Shown here: positions 1-8,037 of the stretch, piece after piece
Layout: the number at the start of each line of letters is the position of its first letter
How positions within the stretch are numbered: position 1 is the first letter of the stretch
DNA from: Xenoacremonium recifei
Taxonomy: Eukaryota; Ascomycota; Sordariomycetes; Hypocreales; Nectriaceae
Reading direction: 5' to 3'
NCBI GenBank assembly: GCA_012184525.1
Contig: WOFQ01000178.1
Span: 1-14,443 of the forward strand
Length of the DNA stretch: 14,443 nt
The notes under the pieces: generated by a model
Databases searched by the model: none
Told to the model about the DNA's origin: nothing
Seen by the model: only the letters and a program-made list of their open reading frames with translations
Program-made: the position numbers and the translations under genes

Positions 1-140
1 ATTTAGTAATATTAATACTAAAAATCTCTAGTATTATTCCAGCTATAAAAATACTGAAGGTTTTTAGTATTAGTATGACTAATTCTAATTAGTATTATTC
101 CAGCTGAAAAAATACTAAAAGCACTAAAATCACAGCCCTG
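1..140 (+). repeat. hAT-type transposon terminal region, copy 1 (cut by window start)
   Basis: The segment ends in ACTAAAATCACAGCCCTG at 123-140, whose reverse complement begins CAGGGCTGTGATTTTAGT. CAGGG-type ends are typical of hAT transposons. Inside it the subterminal unit AGTATTATTCCAGCT followed by AAAAATACT occurs twice (about 32-55 and 91-118), and ATACTAA/TTAGTAT words recur in both orientations. Related sequence occurs at 300-429, 6518-6685 (decayed) and, inverted, at 7323-7432, so this is a dispersed family. The left boundary lies outside the window, so I cannot tell a MITE from the 3' end of a full element. Confidence 0.6.
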
Positions 141-299
141 GTATTGATATTAAAAGTTTTTAGTATTTTTAATATATAAATATATTCTTATTATTCTCCT
201 ATTTTAAAGCTTAATTATATTATATATATACTACTCTCTTAATATATATCTTAAATATATATATATATATATATTCTAACTCTATATATTAGATAAAAT
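141..299. other. AT-rich stretch between two hAT-end copies
   Basis: No gene is visible. The segment holds a (TA)n tract near 254-274. The words just after 140 (TATTGATATTAAAAG followed by TTTTTAGTATTTTT) weakly resemble a decayed hAT terminus. If so, 138-429 could be one short element with both ends; the match is too degenerate to rely on. Confidence 0.3.
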
Positions 300-429
300 A
301 CTAATTAGTATTTTTTTAGTATTAGTATTAGTTATATTAATACTAAGAATTTTTAATATTAGTATAATTAATACTTATTAGTACTATTCCAGTTATAAAA
401 ATACTAAAAGTACTAAAATCACAGCCCTG
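300..429 (+). repeat. hAT-type transposon terminal region, copy 2
   Basis: This ends in ACTAAAATCACAGCCCTG (412-429), identical to the last 18 bases of copy 1, and shares the preceding ATTCCAG-TATAAAAATACTAAAAG block (about 387-410) and the ATACTAA/TTAGTAT words. Copy 2 has ATTCCAGTTATAAAA where copy 1 has ATTCCAGCTATAAAA, a C/T difference consistent with RIP. No target duplication could be fixed because the left end is unclear. Confidence 0.55.
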
Positions 430-573
430 ATTATATATTCTTTTTATAGCTTTAAAAATAAAAAAAAAACTATTTATTAAGGCAGAGCTAAGTCTATTAT
501 AATAGTAATAGTAATAGTTAAAGACACTAAAATAAGCTATATATTAAGAAACTATTTATATATACTTAAATTA

Positions 574-745
574 GGGTATAATTTAGTCAGCATAAATTAG
601 CTTTGAAACAATTTTAATATTATTATATATAATAGTATATTTATATTAAAAGATAATAATATAAAGAAGCTGTTAATTAAGGATTATCTTTTAAAAAGTC
701 TAAATTATACTAGTATATATATTTTAAAAAAGAAAGAATAAGATT
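574..745 (+). pseudogene. possible Ty1/copia gag-pre-integrase relic
   Basis: In one + strand frame the translation reads LGYNLVSIN*L followed by NNFNIIIYNSIFILKDNN and, after an IKKLLIKDYLL stretch, SIYILKKKE. The copia gag-pre-integrase domain has the pattern NLxSVxQL, then GxxVxFxxxxxxI, then an LYxL motif before the integrase zinc finger. The stop falls where the conserved Gln (CAA to TAA) is expected. No HHCC zinc finger could be confirmed downstream because stops multiply. This is a short pattern match in low-complexity DNA. It lies opposite in strand to the copia reverse transcriptase at 1744-2600, so it would be a different copy or a rearranged piece. Confidence 0.35.
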
Positions 746-889
746 ATATATAATAAAAATAATGCCCCTATTATAAATAGCTATAATTAGAATTTAAGTA
801 GTAAAATATAGTACTAAGAATACTAATATTAAATAATAGATATAATAGTAAGCTTATCATAATAAATAAAATTATAATACTAAAAAGCC

Positions 890-975
890 GCCTCTGTGGC
901 GCAGTGGTTAAGGTATTAATTATGGCGGGCCTTCCTTAGGGCGGAAGGTTATCGGTTTGAATCGGGCTAGAGGCG
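890..975 (+). tRNA. tRNA-like gene, degenerate or part of a tRNA-derived SINE
   Basis: An 86-nt GC-rich unit in very AT-rich DNA. A seven-pair acceptor stem forms between GCCTCTG (890-896) and TAGAGGC (968-974), with one G-T wobble. TGGCGCAGTGG (897-907) fits the Pol III A box, and GGTTTGAATC (954-963) fits the B box with C to T at one conserved position. The T loop is TTTGAAT, but the T stem pairs only about 3 of 5. A perfect 6-bp stem CCTTCC/GGAAGG (930-935, 943-948) closes a 7-nt loop TTAGGGC. That would read AGG (proline) as an anticodon loop, but the D-arm-to-stem spacing is about 14 nt too long; alternatively it is the long variable arm of a Ser/Leu-type tRNA. I favour a mutated tRNA or SINE head and do not assign an amino acid. 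Confidence 0.55.
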
Positions 976-981
976 CCATTG

Positions 982-985
982 TTTT
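982..985 (+). terminator. Pol III T4 terminator after the tRNA-like unit
   Basis: A TTTT run lies seven bases after the end of the acceptor stem, the normal place for RNA polymerase III termination. T runs are common in this DNA, so the position rather than the run itself is the argument. Confidence 0.4.
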
Positions 986-1724
986 ACTGTAAGTAGATTA
1001 ATAACCTATAATACCGGTTAAAGGTTGACCTATAGGGCTATATATAATAATACACTGTATAACCTAATATATAATAATAAAAAAGACCTTTAAGACTATT
1101 CAGAGTAAATATAGTAAATAGCTAATGTATTACTATAAATAAGGGTAAAAATAGCTAGCTATTAGCCTAATAGAAAAAAATAGTAATTAGGCTATATAAT
1201 AGCTTAATTATAAAAAGGTTAAATATAATACAGAAATAAAATATAGCTATAACAGTATATAATAGTTATTTAATTAATTATATAATTTCTCAATTATATA
1301 ATTAATATTTACTATATATATAAGCTCCCCCTTCTAGGTATTATAGTAATAAACACTTAATATAAAAGAAGGCTATTAAGAAAGAAGATTAGAGACTTAA
1401 GAGAGATTTCTATCTAGCTATATATTAATATATAAGGAAGGCTTAGAATAAATTTGGCTTAATTTATTATTATTATTATATATACAGTTTCCTAGCCCCC
1501 ATAAATATAGAATATCTATATAGTTAAATAAGCTTAGTTAAAATAATAATAATAATAATAATAATACTAAAAAGCCTATTTCTAGCCCTAATTAAAAATA
1601 GGTATATAAGGAATAAGACTTATGTAAGTAAGAGGTGTATATACTAATAAAAAGCTTACATATTATAATTTTAATATAAGTATGTAAAGAGAAAATATAA
1701 ATAATGAGCAGCTTAATATATATA
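986..1724. other. AT-rich gene-free stretch with AAT/TTA microsatellites
   Basis: Every frame is closed by frequent stops and I recognise no domain. Present are a (TTA)n run near 1463-1478, an (AAT)n run near 1541-1566, and small C patches near 1326-1332 and 1495-1500. It is probably decayed repeat DNA. Confidence 0.5.
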
Positions 1725-1743
1725 CCCCCCCCCCCCGCCCGCC
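1725..1743. repeat. poly-C tract (C12 then GCCCGCC)
   Basis: Twelve C residues (1725-1736) followed by GCCCGCC abut the decayed copia pol region. Read on the minus strand the G-run directly follows the GYINTNW codons of that element, so the tract interrupts or replaces its RNase H coding part. It stands out strongly against the AT background. Confidence 0.85.
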
Positions 1744-2600
1744 AGTTAGTATTAATATAACCTATTAAATTTCATAAAGTAATTTTTTTATAATATAATA
1801 TAGCCCTAAATTAAGATAATAATTAAAATATTTCTTAATCCTATTTAAAGTTCTAGGATACTAGTTATTAAGGTTATTAGAAAATCTAAAGTATATATTG
1901 ATTATAAAAGTAATATTAAGCCTTATTTTTAGGGCTAAATATAATAAAGACCCTTTTTACTATTTAAAAAATAATATTTTTAAGCCTACTTTATTTAATA
2001 AAAGCTTTTAGATTTATTTCTAATTCTGTAAAGCTAGAAGTAGAATTTAAATAAACCTTATTATATCTCTTTTTTATCTTTTCTAAGTAATAATTTTAAT
2101 ATATTTTTAAAGCTTTTTTCTATATTAGATTTAATATTTATTTCTAATAGTTTACTTATAAGCCCTAATTTATATATTTTAATATTCTTTTTTCATATTA
2201 TTAATTGTATTATTTGCCTCCTTTATATTATCCCTTATTATAATTAGGTTATTAATATAATATTATACTATAATATTAAGGTTTTATATATAAATATAAT
2301 TTTATTTTATAGAAATACTAAAAATTCTTTTTCTTTAAACTTTAAAGCTAAATATTAATACTATAACTTAAATAATAATTTTAATCTATATAAGGCTTTA
2401 TCTAATTTATATATCTAATTCCTAGCTTTATTAAAGCTTATTAGTTATTAAATATATATTTCTTTATTTATTTTAAAATATATAACTATTTTCTTATATT
2501 ATATTTTATTAAAGGCTATTTATTATAAGGCTAATAGAAATATTTTTTTATAATTCTTTAGTTTATAAATATTAAAAAAAGTCTGTAAATAGTCTAGCCT
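1744..2600 (-). pseudogene. Ty1/copia reverse transcriptase relic (pol), RIP-decayed
   Basis: Several copia RT/RNase H blocks appear in the right order on the minus strand, with frame changes and stops between them. Near 2585-2500 is RLDYLQTFFNIYKLKNYKKI, matching the copia GxDYxxTFxxVxK...YK block. Near 2430-2370 is YKLDKALYRLK, matching the LNKALYGLKQ block. At 1923-1790 are RLNITFIINIYFRFSNN and LNRIKKYFNYYLNLGLYY, matching RPDI...SRF...RIxKYL...GLxY. At about 1770-1744 is GYINTNW, matching GYxDADW. The distance from the LYxLK block to the RPDI block, about 475 bp, fits the family. Most stops are TAA/TAG at expected Gln or Trp positions. There is no usable reading frame. The protein once made cDNA from element RNA in cytoplasmic particles. 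No LTRs were identified. Confidence 0.7.
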
Positions 2601-2930
2601 GATTATTTAATTCCAGCTCTTAATAACCTACCTAATTTTATATTAAATATTATTATTTTTATCCTTTTTTATTTTATATATTTATCTTTTTTATGCAGAT
2701 TTTCTATTTTTAAGTAAATCTGTTAGATTTCAGATTTCCTAATTTTCTCTAATTTATTTACTTTATTTTATATACCTTTTAGTTAGTTATCCTCATTAAG
2801 GCTATTTATAGCTTACTTATAAATATTAGGGTTATCTCCTATATTAACTATTAGGGCTAGCTTATTAATTAAGTTATTATAGTTTATAATCTTTAATATC
2901 TATAAGCTTATATTACTATTATTATATATA
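2601..2930. other. AT-rich decayed DNA, probably upstream copia pol
   Basis: This continues the base composition of the copia relic and lies on its 5' side as read on the minus strand, so integrase-to-RT linker sequence is expected. I could not recognise integrase motifs. No RNA gene is visible. Confidence 0.35.
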
Positions 2931-3022
2931 AAAAGTGAGTAATAAGTAGTAGTAAATATAGTAGAAATAATAGATTTATTAAATTTATTTTTTTCTTTAT
3001 TAGTTAGGTTAGATATATAGGG
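2931..3022 (+). repeat. inverted-repeat element, left arm
   Basis: It begins AAAAGTGAGTAATAAGTAGT and ends TTAGTTAGGTTAGATATATAG. It is a decayed relative of 7234-7322 (AAAAAGTGAGTAGTAGGTGT ... GCTAGGTTGGATACACC), with many G to A and C to T differences. A third related copy lies inverted at 3181-3270. Confidence 0.6.
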
Positions 3023-3180
3023 CATATATATATTTCTTATATTATTAATATACTGCTATAGATAATACAGATAAGTAATATACCTAGCTATAGATATTAT
3101 ATATAGCTTTAATCTGCAGCTAGAAAATCGGCTAACAGGAAATTAGCTATAAAGAAGCCAGCATAATAAATATATATAAA
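3023..3180. other. spacer between inverted arms
   Basis: AT-rich DNA with a slightly GC-richer patch (ATCTGCAGCTAGAAAATCGG at 3112-3131). No coding region is seen. With its two arms it would form a fold-back of about 340 bp. Confidence 0.4.
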
Positions 3181-3270
3181 CTCTATATATCTAACCTTAC
3201 TATCAGAAATCAATAATTTAAACAGCCCTAGTATTTTTACTGTATTCACTGCACCCAGTACGTATTTTTT
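3181..3270 (-). repeat. inverted-repeat element, right arm
   Basis: On the minus strand this reads GTGCAGTGAATACAGTAAAA, then TTGATTTCTGATAGTAAGGT and TAGATATATAG. It is the same family as 2931-3022 and as the better preserved 7234-7322 (GTGTAGTGAATACAGTGGAAG ... TGATTTCTATCAGCTAGGTT). Divergence from 2931-3022 is large, so the two arms were probably decayed separately. Confidence 0.55.
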
Positions 3271-3308
3271 ATATGCCTAGAAGAGGAAGATATAGAAGTC
3301 CTGCTATA

Positions 3309-3316
3309 GTGGGGAG
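3309..3316. repeat. 8-bp target site duplication, left (GTGGGGAG)
   Basis: It is identical to 3586-3593 and lies immediately outside CAGGGTTGTGATTT at 3317. An 8-bp duplication is the hallmark of hAT-superfamily insertion. Confidence 0.9.
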
Positions 3317-3585
3317 CAGGGTTGTGATTTAGTCAGACTAAATTAGTCAGACTAATTTAGTCATTTAGTCACACCTTTAGTCACTAATAAAAATAGCCCT
3401 ATGTATAGCTATATATATAAGTAACTAATAATATTTATATTTTTCTTACTATCTCTTATAATAATAAAGTAAAGAAATATATATATATTTACATATAGGG
3501 CTATATTCTAACTATTTTAGTTAACTAATTGACTAATTTAGTCAATTTAGTCATGACTAAATTCATGACTAAAATCACAACCCTG
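3317..3585. mobile_element. 269-bp hAT-type MITE
   Basis: A non-autonomous DNA transposon without coding capacity. The left end CAGGGTTGTGATTTAGTC and the inverted right end CAGGGTTGTGATTTTAGTC match for the first 14 bases, and the similarity extends inward through repeated GACTAAATTAGTC/TTTAGTC words that look like subterminal transposase-binding repeats. A second, inner inverted pair is present (ATAGCCCTATGTATA near 3395 and its complement near 3495-3510), so the RNA or single strand would fold almost end to end. It is flanked by perfect 8-bp duplications. The CAGGG ends and 8-bp TSD place it in the hAT superfamily. Its first bases resemble, but are not identical to, the CAGGGCTGTGATTTTAGT family at 1-429, so it may be mobilised by a related transposase. 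The intact TSD suggests a fairly recent insertion. Confidence 0.88.
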
Positions 3586-3593
3586 GTGGGGAG
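3586..3593. repeat. 8-bp target site duplication, right (GTGGGGAG)
   Basis: Perfect copy of 3309-3316, immediately after the terminal CCCTG of the MITE. Confidence 0.9.
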
Positions 3594-4160
3594 GATGTGA
3601 TCGCATAATGTTGTATGATATGGTGTGAGTTTATTATGTAAACTGTTCTAATAATAAAAAGTTCATGTTCTTATACTCTAACTTATAGTTTATATTGTCC
3701 TATTTTTCTTCCAGATTAAATACTTTTATATAGTTTGAATGGATTATAAGTATTATTCTTCCTTTAAGCTTGAATACCTATTATTTAGTAAAACTCATTA
3801 TTAAGACTGTAATCTTTTTAAAAAAGTGAATTCTTAATAAAACTAAGCTAGTTCTTTTTATTAATTTCTTTGCTTTTTTTATTAATATTCTTATCTGAAT
3901 AAAGGTTTCCTATTCTATTTTTTGTCTAGAAATTAAATATTATATATAGTAACTTCTAATAAAAAAATAAAAGCTTTACTCCTCTTATAGACTAAAAACA
4001 GTAGGGTTATTTATTTTCTATATATTTCTCCCTCCATATAACTCTACTTATTATAAATATTCTAGTAAAGCTACTTAAATATCTTATAGTAATATAAATA
4101 CTTTCTAAAGGCTTAATAAATAAGAGAACCTTTTAATACTGAAGTATTTATCTTTTATAA
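3594..4160. other. AT-rich but less decayed stretch, no gene recognised
   Basis: TG and CA dinucleotides are more frequent here than in the strongly decayed blocks (GATGTGATCGCATAATGTTG at 3594-3613), so RIP has acted less. No reading frame or RNA gene was recognised. Confidence 0.4.
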
Positions 4161-4560
4161 GAGCCTGTTTTTTTTAATATAAAGAGATTTTATTTTTGCG
4201 TGAGAAGTTAAGTTGATCTTTTGAAGACAATATATATGATAAGATCTTATCCTTCTTATTTTGTTACTATATGGGTCTTGAGGATATTTAGGGAACTGGA
4301 TGTCTGGAATCTCGGGATACTATTTTACCTTAAAAATGGTAGCAGCTGAATTTAAATACTTATTAATTTATTCTTTGATATTAAGGGTCGCTCCTGCGTG
4401 AGAAGATGTAAGAGAAGAAAAGAGGAGAAAATGAGACTTGAGATAATTATTTTACTTATTCTAAAGGGGGTTAGAGAGGGTGTAACTAGTTGTTGGGTCG
4501 AAAAAATACTATTTATTTGTAAAGATATAAAAGATTAGTAGGACTTATATAAATCGAATA
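4161..4560. other. GC-richer island of unknown nature
   Basis: It contains an 11-bp direct repeat TGCGTGAGAAG (4197-4207 and 4395-4405), a perfect 14-bp palindrome GATAAGATCTTATC (4238-4251), and a purine-rich stretch at about 4400-4442. The polypurine stretch next to a strongly decayed block could suggest the edge of an LTR element, but no second LTR copy is present, so this is not claimed. No ORF is recognised. Confidence 0.4.
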
Positions 4561-6230
4561 GCTAATTATTAAGAGTACTCTAGACTAATATTTATATATT
4601 TATATATATTTATAAAACTCTTTACTTTAATTAAATACGAAGTCTTTATATAGCTAAATAGAAGTAACTAGTTATAATCAGATTTATATTATTAATATAT
4701 ACTAAAGATTAATTAACTTTAAATTAATTTATATTTTAATAAAATAATTTATTTTATAAAGCTTACTCTTTAATATATTTTTATTATAGCTTAATATATT
4801 CTTTATATTATAATTATATAATAATTATAAAATTAAAATAAATAATTACTTTATTATTAATAGCTTTTATTAAACTATTTAATATATTAAGCTTTTATTT
4901 TTTCTAAATAATATTAAAGTCTTTTTCTATTTTCTTTAATATAATTATAACTTTATATATAAAATCTAAAAAAAGAGGCTTTTTATATTTTTATTAAATA
5001 AATTAGAGTAATTAAATTATAATGTCTAAATTAAGTAATTATAGCTTTAATTTTTTAAAGCTAATAAATATATAATAAAGTTAAAAAGCTATATTATATA
5101 TTTATTTTATGTATTAAAGAAATTAAAGAAATTAAATTAAAAAATATTTATTTTATTATTAGCTATAAAGCTATTTAAAATATCTTATTATTTCTTTTTA
5201 AAATATTAATAAATATTAATATTAAGAAACTAAAAAATATAATTTATATATAAAAATAGCTAGAAAAATATAATATTAAAAAATAATAATATTATATAAA
5301 TTTAAAGTCTTTATAAATTAAGAAGCTATTTATAATAAATATTCTAAATATAATTAGTTTTTTCCTTATTATATAAAAAGAAATAAGAGCTATTTCTATA
5401 TCTTAATTACTGCTTATTATTTTTATATTATAATTAAATTATATTTTAATATATAGCTTATAAAGCTATTATTTTTTTAAAGCTATATTTATTAAAATAT
5501 TATAATTATTAAACAGCCTAATTATTATTATTAAAGCCTATATCTATATATATTAAAATAATATCCTCCTATAAATCTGCTAATATATATTCTTTAAGTA
5601 ATATCTTTATTATAAAAATAAAGAAAAATAAAATAATTTTCCTAATTATATTAATTAAAATTATTAATTCCTTATAATTAAATTAAAATAATATAATTTT
5701 AATATTTCTTTTTATATAAATAAAGAAAATTTTAAAGCTGCTTTAGATCTAATTAAATTATAAAAATAGCTTATTAAAATTCTAAAAATTAATTATTTAA
5801 ATATTTAATTATTTAATAAGGGCTTTAAATTCTTTAAATTATAATTTTAAATAAGGAATATCTATTTTAATATTAGCTCTATTAATTTCCTTAATTATAG
5901 ATATTTTATATATTCTTTTTAAATACCTTTTTTTAAAGTATTAAATTTATAACTATAAAATAGAAAATAATAACTCCTCTATGTATAAGCCTTTTATAAA
6001 GCCAGTATAATTATAAATATATATTTCTATAACTTAAAAATAGCTTCTCTTAATTAAGTAAATAAAGGTTATATACCTTAGCTATATACTTTATATATAT
6101 AGCAGAACTTTCTGAAAATTAAGGTATTATAAAATTATATATAAATAAAGTTATATTAAAAGTTTAATAATAATATAGCTTAAATTAAGTAAGAAATATA
6201 TAAGTAAGGTATTTTTAGTATAATATAGCA
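4561..6230. other. very AT-rich, strongly RIP-decayed block, unassigned
   Basis: All six frames are densely stopped. Residual C occurs mostly in CT and CC, as expected after exhaustive CpA to TpA change. On the minus strand scattered residues hint at a transposable-element protein (an NYKELIIL-like string near 5660 resembles the RNase H region of gypsy elements), but no ordered set of motifs could be followed. Most likely a retroelement relic of unknown class. Confidence 0.4.
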
Positions 6231-6265
6231 CTGATAGCAGTAATAATAATACAGGTTATAGTACC

Positions 6266-6285
6266 ACCTCTCTAACAGGAGAGGT
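6266..6285. other. perfect 7-bp hairpin (ACCTCTC/GAGAGGT)
   Basis: ACCTCTC (6266-6272), loop TAACAG, GAGAGGT (6279-6285). It sits in a small GC-richer segment (about 6225-6320) that separates the decayed block from the hAT remnant. No T-run follows, so it is not a typical terminator; its role is unknown. Confidence 0.5.
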
Positions 6286-6391
6286 AGGGATATTACTTAA
6301 TTCAACCCACTGAGTAAAGCTTAATTATTATATATATATATATTATATTAATATTTATTAGACTAATATATTAGAATATTAGAAGACTTAA

Positions 6392-6517
6392 TCTATTTTA
6401 TTTCTAATATTAAATATATTAGCTAGGCGTTTTCTAGCTATTACTGCTACTTCTGCTGCTACTAAAAGTATATTTTCTATTAGTAGTAATATTATTACTA
6501 AAAATAGAAAATCCTAA
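6392..6517 (+). pseudogene. hAT transposase C-terminal dimerisation fragment
   Basis: The + strand frame from 6392 reads SILFLILNILARRFLAIT, then ATSAATKSIFSISSNIITK, then NRKS and a stop at 6515-6517. This matches the hAT C-terminal dimerisation motif (LAxxxLxIxATSAxxERxFS followed by xxITxxR), which holds transposase subunits together. The E and R of the usual SxER are replaced by T and K. The frame is open from 6392 only; upstream a TAA stops it, and no other transposase part is seen on this strand, so it is a 5'-truncated remnant. It is followed by a decayed copy of the 3' transposon end (6518-6685), the arrangement expected of a real element. This motif is exactly what is missing from the minus-strand transposase at 7500-10250. 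Confidence 0.8.
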
Positions 6518-6685
6518 TTAATATATTTCTAGTATTATTATTATTATTAATATTAATATTTTTTAGTATTGATTCAGTAATATTAATATTAAAAATTTTA
6601 ATATTGTTCTACCTATAAAAAAATTAATACTAATTAAGATTATTTTAGGCTTATATTAAATGAAAATATTAAAATTATAGTCTTG
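6518..6685 (+). repeat. decayed hAT 3' terminal region
   Basis: It contains TTAGTATT/AATACTAA words as in 1-140 and 300-429, and ends AAAATTATAGTCTTG (6671-6685). Against AAAATCACAGCCCTG of the better copies, all four differences are C to T, a compact picture of RIP. Its position straight after the transposase C-terminal fragment ties this terminus family to an hAT transposase. Confidence 0.65.
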
Positions 6686-7127
6686 ATTAATATTAATGAT
6701 AAATATTAAAAAAATAATTCTTTATCCCTAAATATAATACAGAATTAAACTTTAATAATAATAAATATATAATAGCTATCTAATTATATATATAATCCCT
6801 CCTTTTATTAAGGGTTAAAGGAGTAATAATATAATTATATTAACTAAGATAAAGAATAATTATAGAGTTAAAAAATATTTTTATCTAGCTATAAAGAACG
6901 CATAAAATAAATCTAATATAAAATCTAAATATGTTTAAATTAAATTTAAATTAAAGAGGCTTAAAATAAATTTATTTCCATAACAAAAATAGCTTAATAA
7001 GAAACTGAAGCTTGAATAAGAAATTATAAATATTTTCTAGCAAAAACTATAAATAAAAGCTTAAAATAAATTAACCCTCATTTAATACTATATATATAAT
7101 TCTTAATCTTTATATGTAATATAAATC
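6686..7127. other. AT-rich gene-free stretch
   Basis: Closed in all frames, with no recognised domain or RNA. It includes short direct words (TTTAAATTAAATTTAAATTAAAG near 6934-6955) and otherwise nothing notable. Confidence 0.45.
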
Positions 7128-7160
7128 ATTTCACCACTGCACCTAGTACCTAATTCTTAC
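7128..7160 (-). repeat. short inverted fragment of the GTGAGTAGTAGGTG family
   Basis: On the minus strand it reads TAGGTACTAGGTGCAGTGGTG, related to GTGAGTAGTAGGTGTAGTGAA at 7239-7259 and to 3250-3265. Together with 7234-7322 it gives an inverted arrangement about 75 bp apart, similar to the pair at 2931/3270. Confidence 0.45.
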
Positions 7161-7233
7161 AGGGGGGTCTTACAGGAGGTATAGACAGGTTATCTACTTC
7201 ATCTCTTGAAATAATCTTATAAAGGCTCAGTGT

Positions 7234-7322
7234 AAAAAGTGAGTAGTAGGTGTAGTGAATACAGTGGAAGTAAAATCGATGTATTATTGTTAATGATTTC
7301 TATCAGCTAGGTTGGATACACC
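7234..7322 (+). repeat. best preserved copy of the inverted-repeat family
   Basis: AAAAAGTGAGTAGTAGGTGT ... GCTAGGTTGGATACACC, retaining CG and CA dinucleotides that are lost in the related 2931-3022. It directly abuts the hAT terminus at 7323, so the hAT element inserted into or next to it. If the last 8 bases (GATACACC) are a target duplication, the partner should lie beyond the other end of the hAT element. Confidence 0.6.
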
Positions 7323-7432
7323 CAGGCATGTGATTCTAGTACTTTTAGTCCAGTATATACCCGCAATAATACTAATTAGTATGAGTCATACTAATACTAA
7401 AAAAATAATTAATTAGTATTTTTTATAAAATA
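7323..7432 (-). repeat. 3' end of the minus-strand hAT element
   Basis: It begins CAGGCATGTGATTCTAGTAC, TTTTAGT, and further in reads ATACTAATTAGTATGAGTCATACTAATACTAAAAA. This is close to the reverse complement of 1-140 (ATACTAATTAGAATTAGTCATACTAATACTAAAAA). It lies downstream of the minus-strand transposase pseudogene, the correct side for its 3' terminus. It keeps CATG and GTGA, so it is much less decayed than 6518-6685. Confidence 0.7.
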
Positions 7433-7440
7433 TAGAATTA

Positions 7441-7442
<2 letters not shown>

Positions 7443-7473
<31 letters not shown>
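7443..7473. repeat. (AT)n microsatellite
   Basis: An uninterrupted 31-bp AT/TA run between the last recognisable transposase exon and the 3' transposon end, in the place where the missing C-terminal exon would be expected. Confidence 0.9.
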
Positions 7474-7478
<5 letters not shown>

Positions 7479-7699
7479 GATTTATATTAAAAGAGTAAAT
7501 ACTCATATTCTAATTAACTATATTTTCTTTTCAATATATAGAAAATCCTTCTTCTTTATTAGTAGCCCCTATATATAATTTATTTTCTAAATTTTCTTTA
7601 TAAATAGGAGAATTAATATTATATATATCCTTATTTAATTTATTAAATAATAAACTAATAGAGGGCTGATTTATATAGCCCTCCTCTTTATCCTTAGCC

Positions 7700-7746
7700 C
7701 TATAGAAGTTTAGTATATATATATATATATAATATAGCTAGCTTAC
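7700..7746 (-). other. intron 8 of the hAT pseudogene with (TA)n
   Basis: The donor GTAAGC follows TACTG, and the acceptor CTATAG precedes GGCTAAGG, restoring TGG GCT AAG. A TATACTAAAC branch-like site and a (TA)n tract are inside. 47 bp is short but normal for fungi. Confidence 0.75.
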
Positions 7747-7977
7747 CAGTAAAACTCTTACTTAAAAAGCTTGAAAATGTCATCTTTTATATCTTTATAG
7801 TGATATAATAGGCCTTTAGGTTCAAAATATAGCAATTCGAACCTAGGGTCAAATATTATACTGAATAAAAAAGGCTTATATTTTTTTTAAGGAAGAAAAA
7901 GAGAGCTTTTTAGGGAAGTATTTTTCTAATTTTTCTAAGCCTTTTATAAAAGCTTTAGAATAATTAGAATAAAAAGC

Positions 7978-8037
7978 CTAATAATGGTTAGTAATTTGTA
8001 TATATATATATATATATAGAAATATAAATAGATTTAC
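7978..8037 (-). other. intron 7 of the hAT pseudogene with (TA)n
   Basis: Donor GTAAAT, branch TTACTAAC, acceptor ATTAG, 60 bp. It joins PNL to AFYSNYSKAF in phase 0. About 18 bp of TA repeat lie in the middle. Confidence 0.75.

Noticed and set aside
930..948. Firm call of tRNA-Pro(AGG) from the CCTTCC-TTAGGGC-GGAAGG arm
   Set aside because: The loop fits (T33, G37), but 33 nt separate the acceptor stem from this arm instead of about 19, and the T stem has two mismatches.
3300..3320. CCTGCT/AGCAGG hairpin at the MITE border
   Set aside because: The right arm spans the insertion junction, so the pairing is an accident of the target site and the CAGGG end.
5900..6060. Fot1/pogo-type transposase motif on the minus strand (EIYIYNYTGF)
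   Set aside because: The key acidic residues would need changes other than C/T or G/A, and no neighbouring motif supports it.
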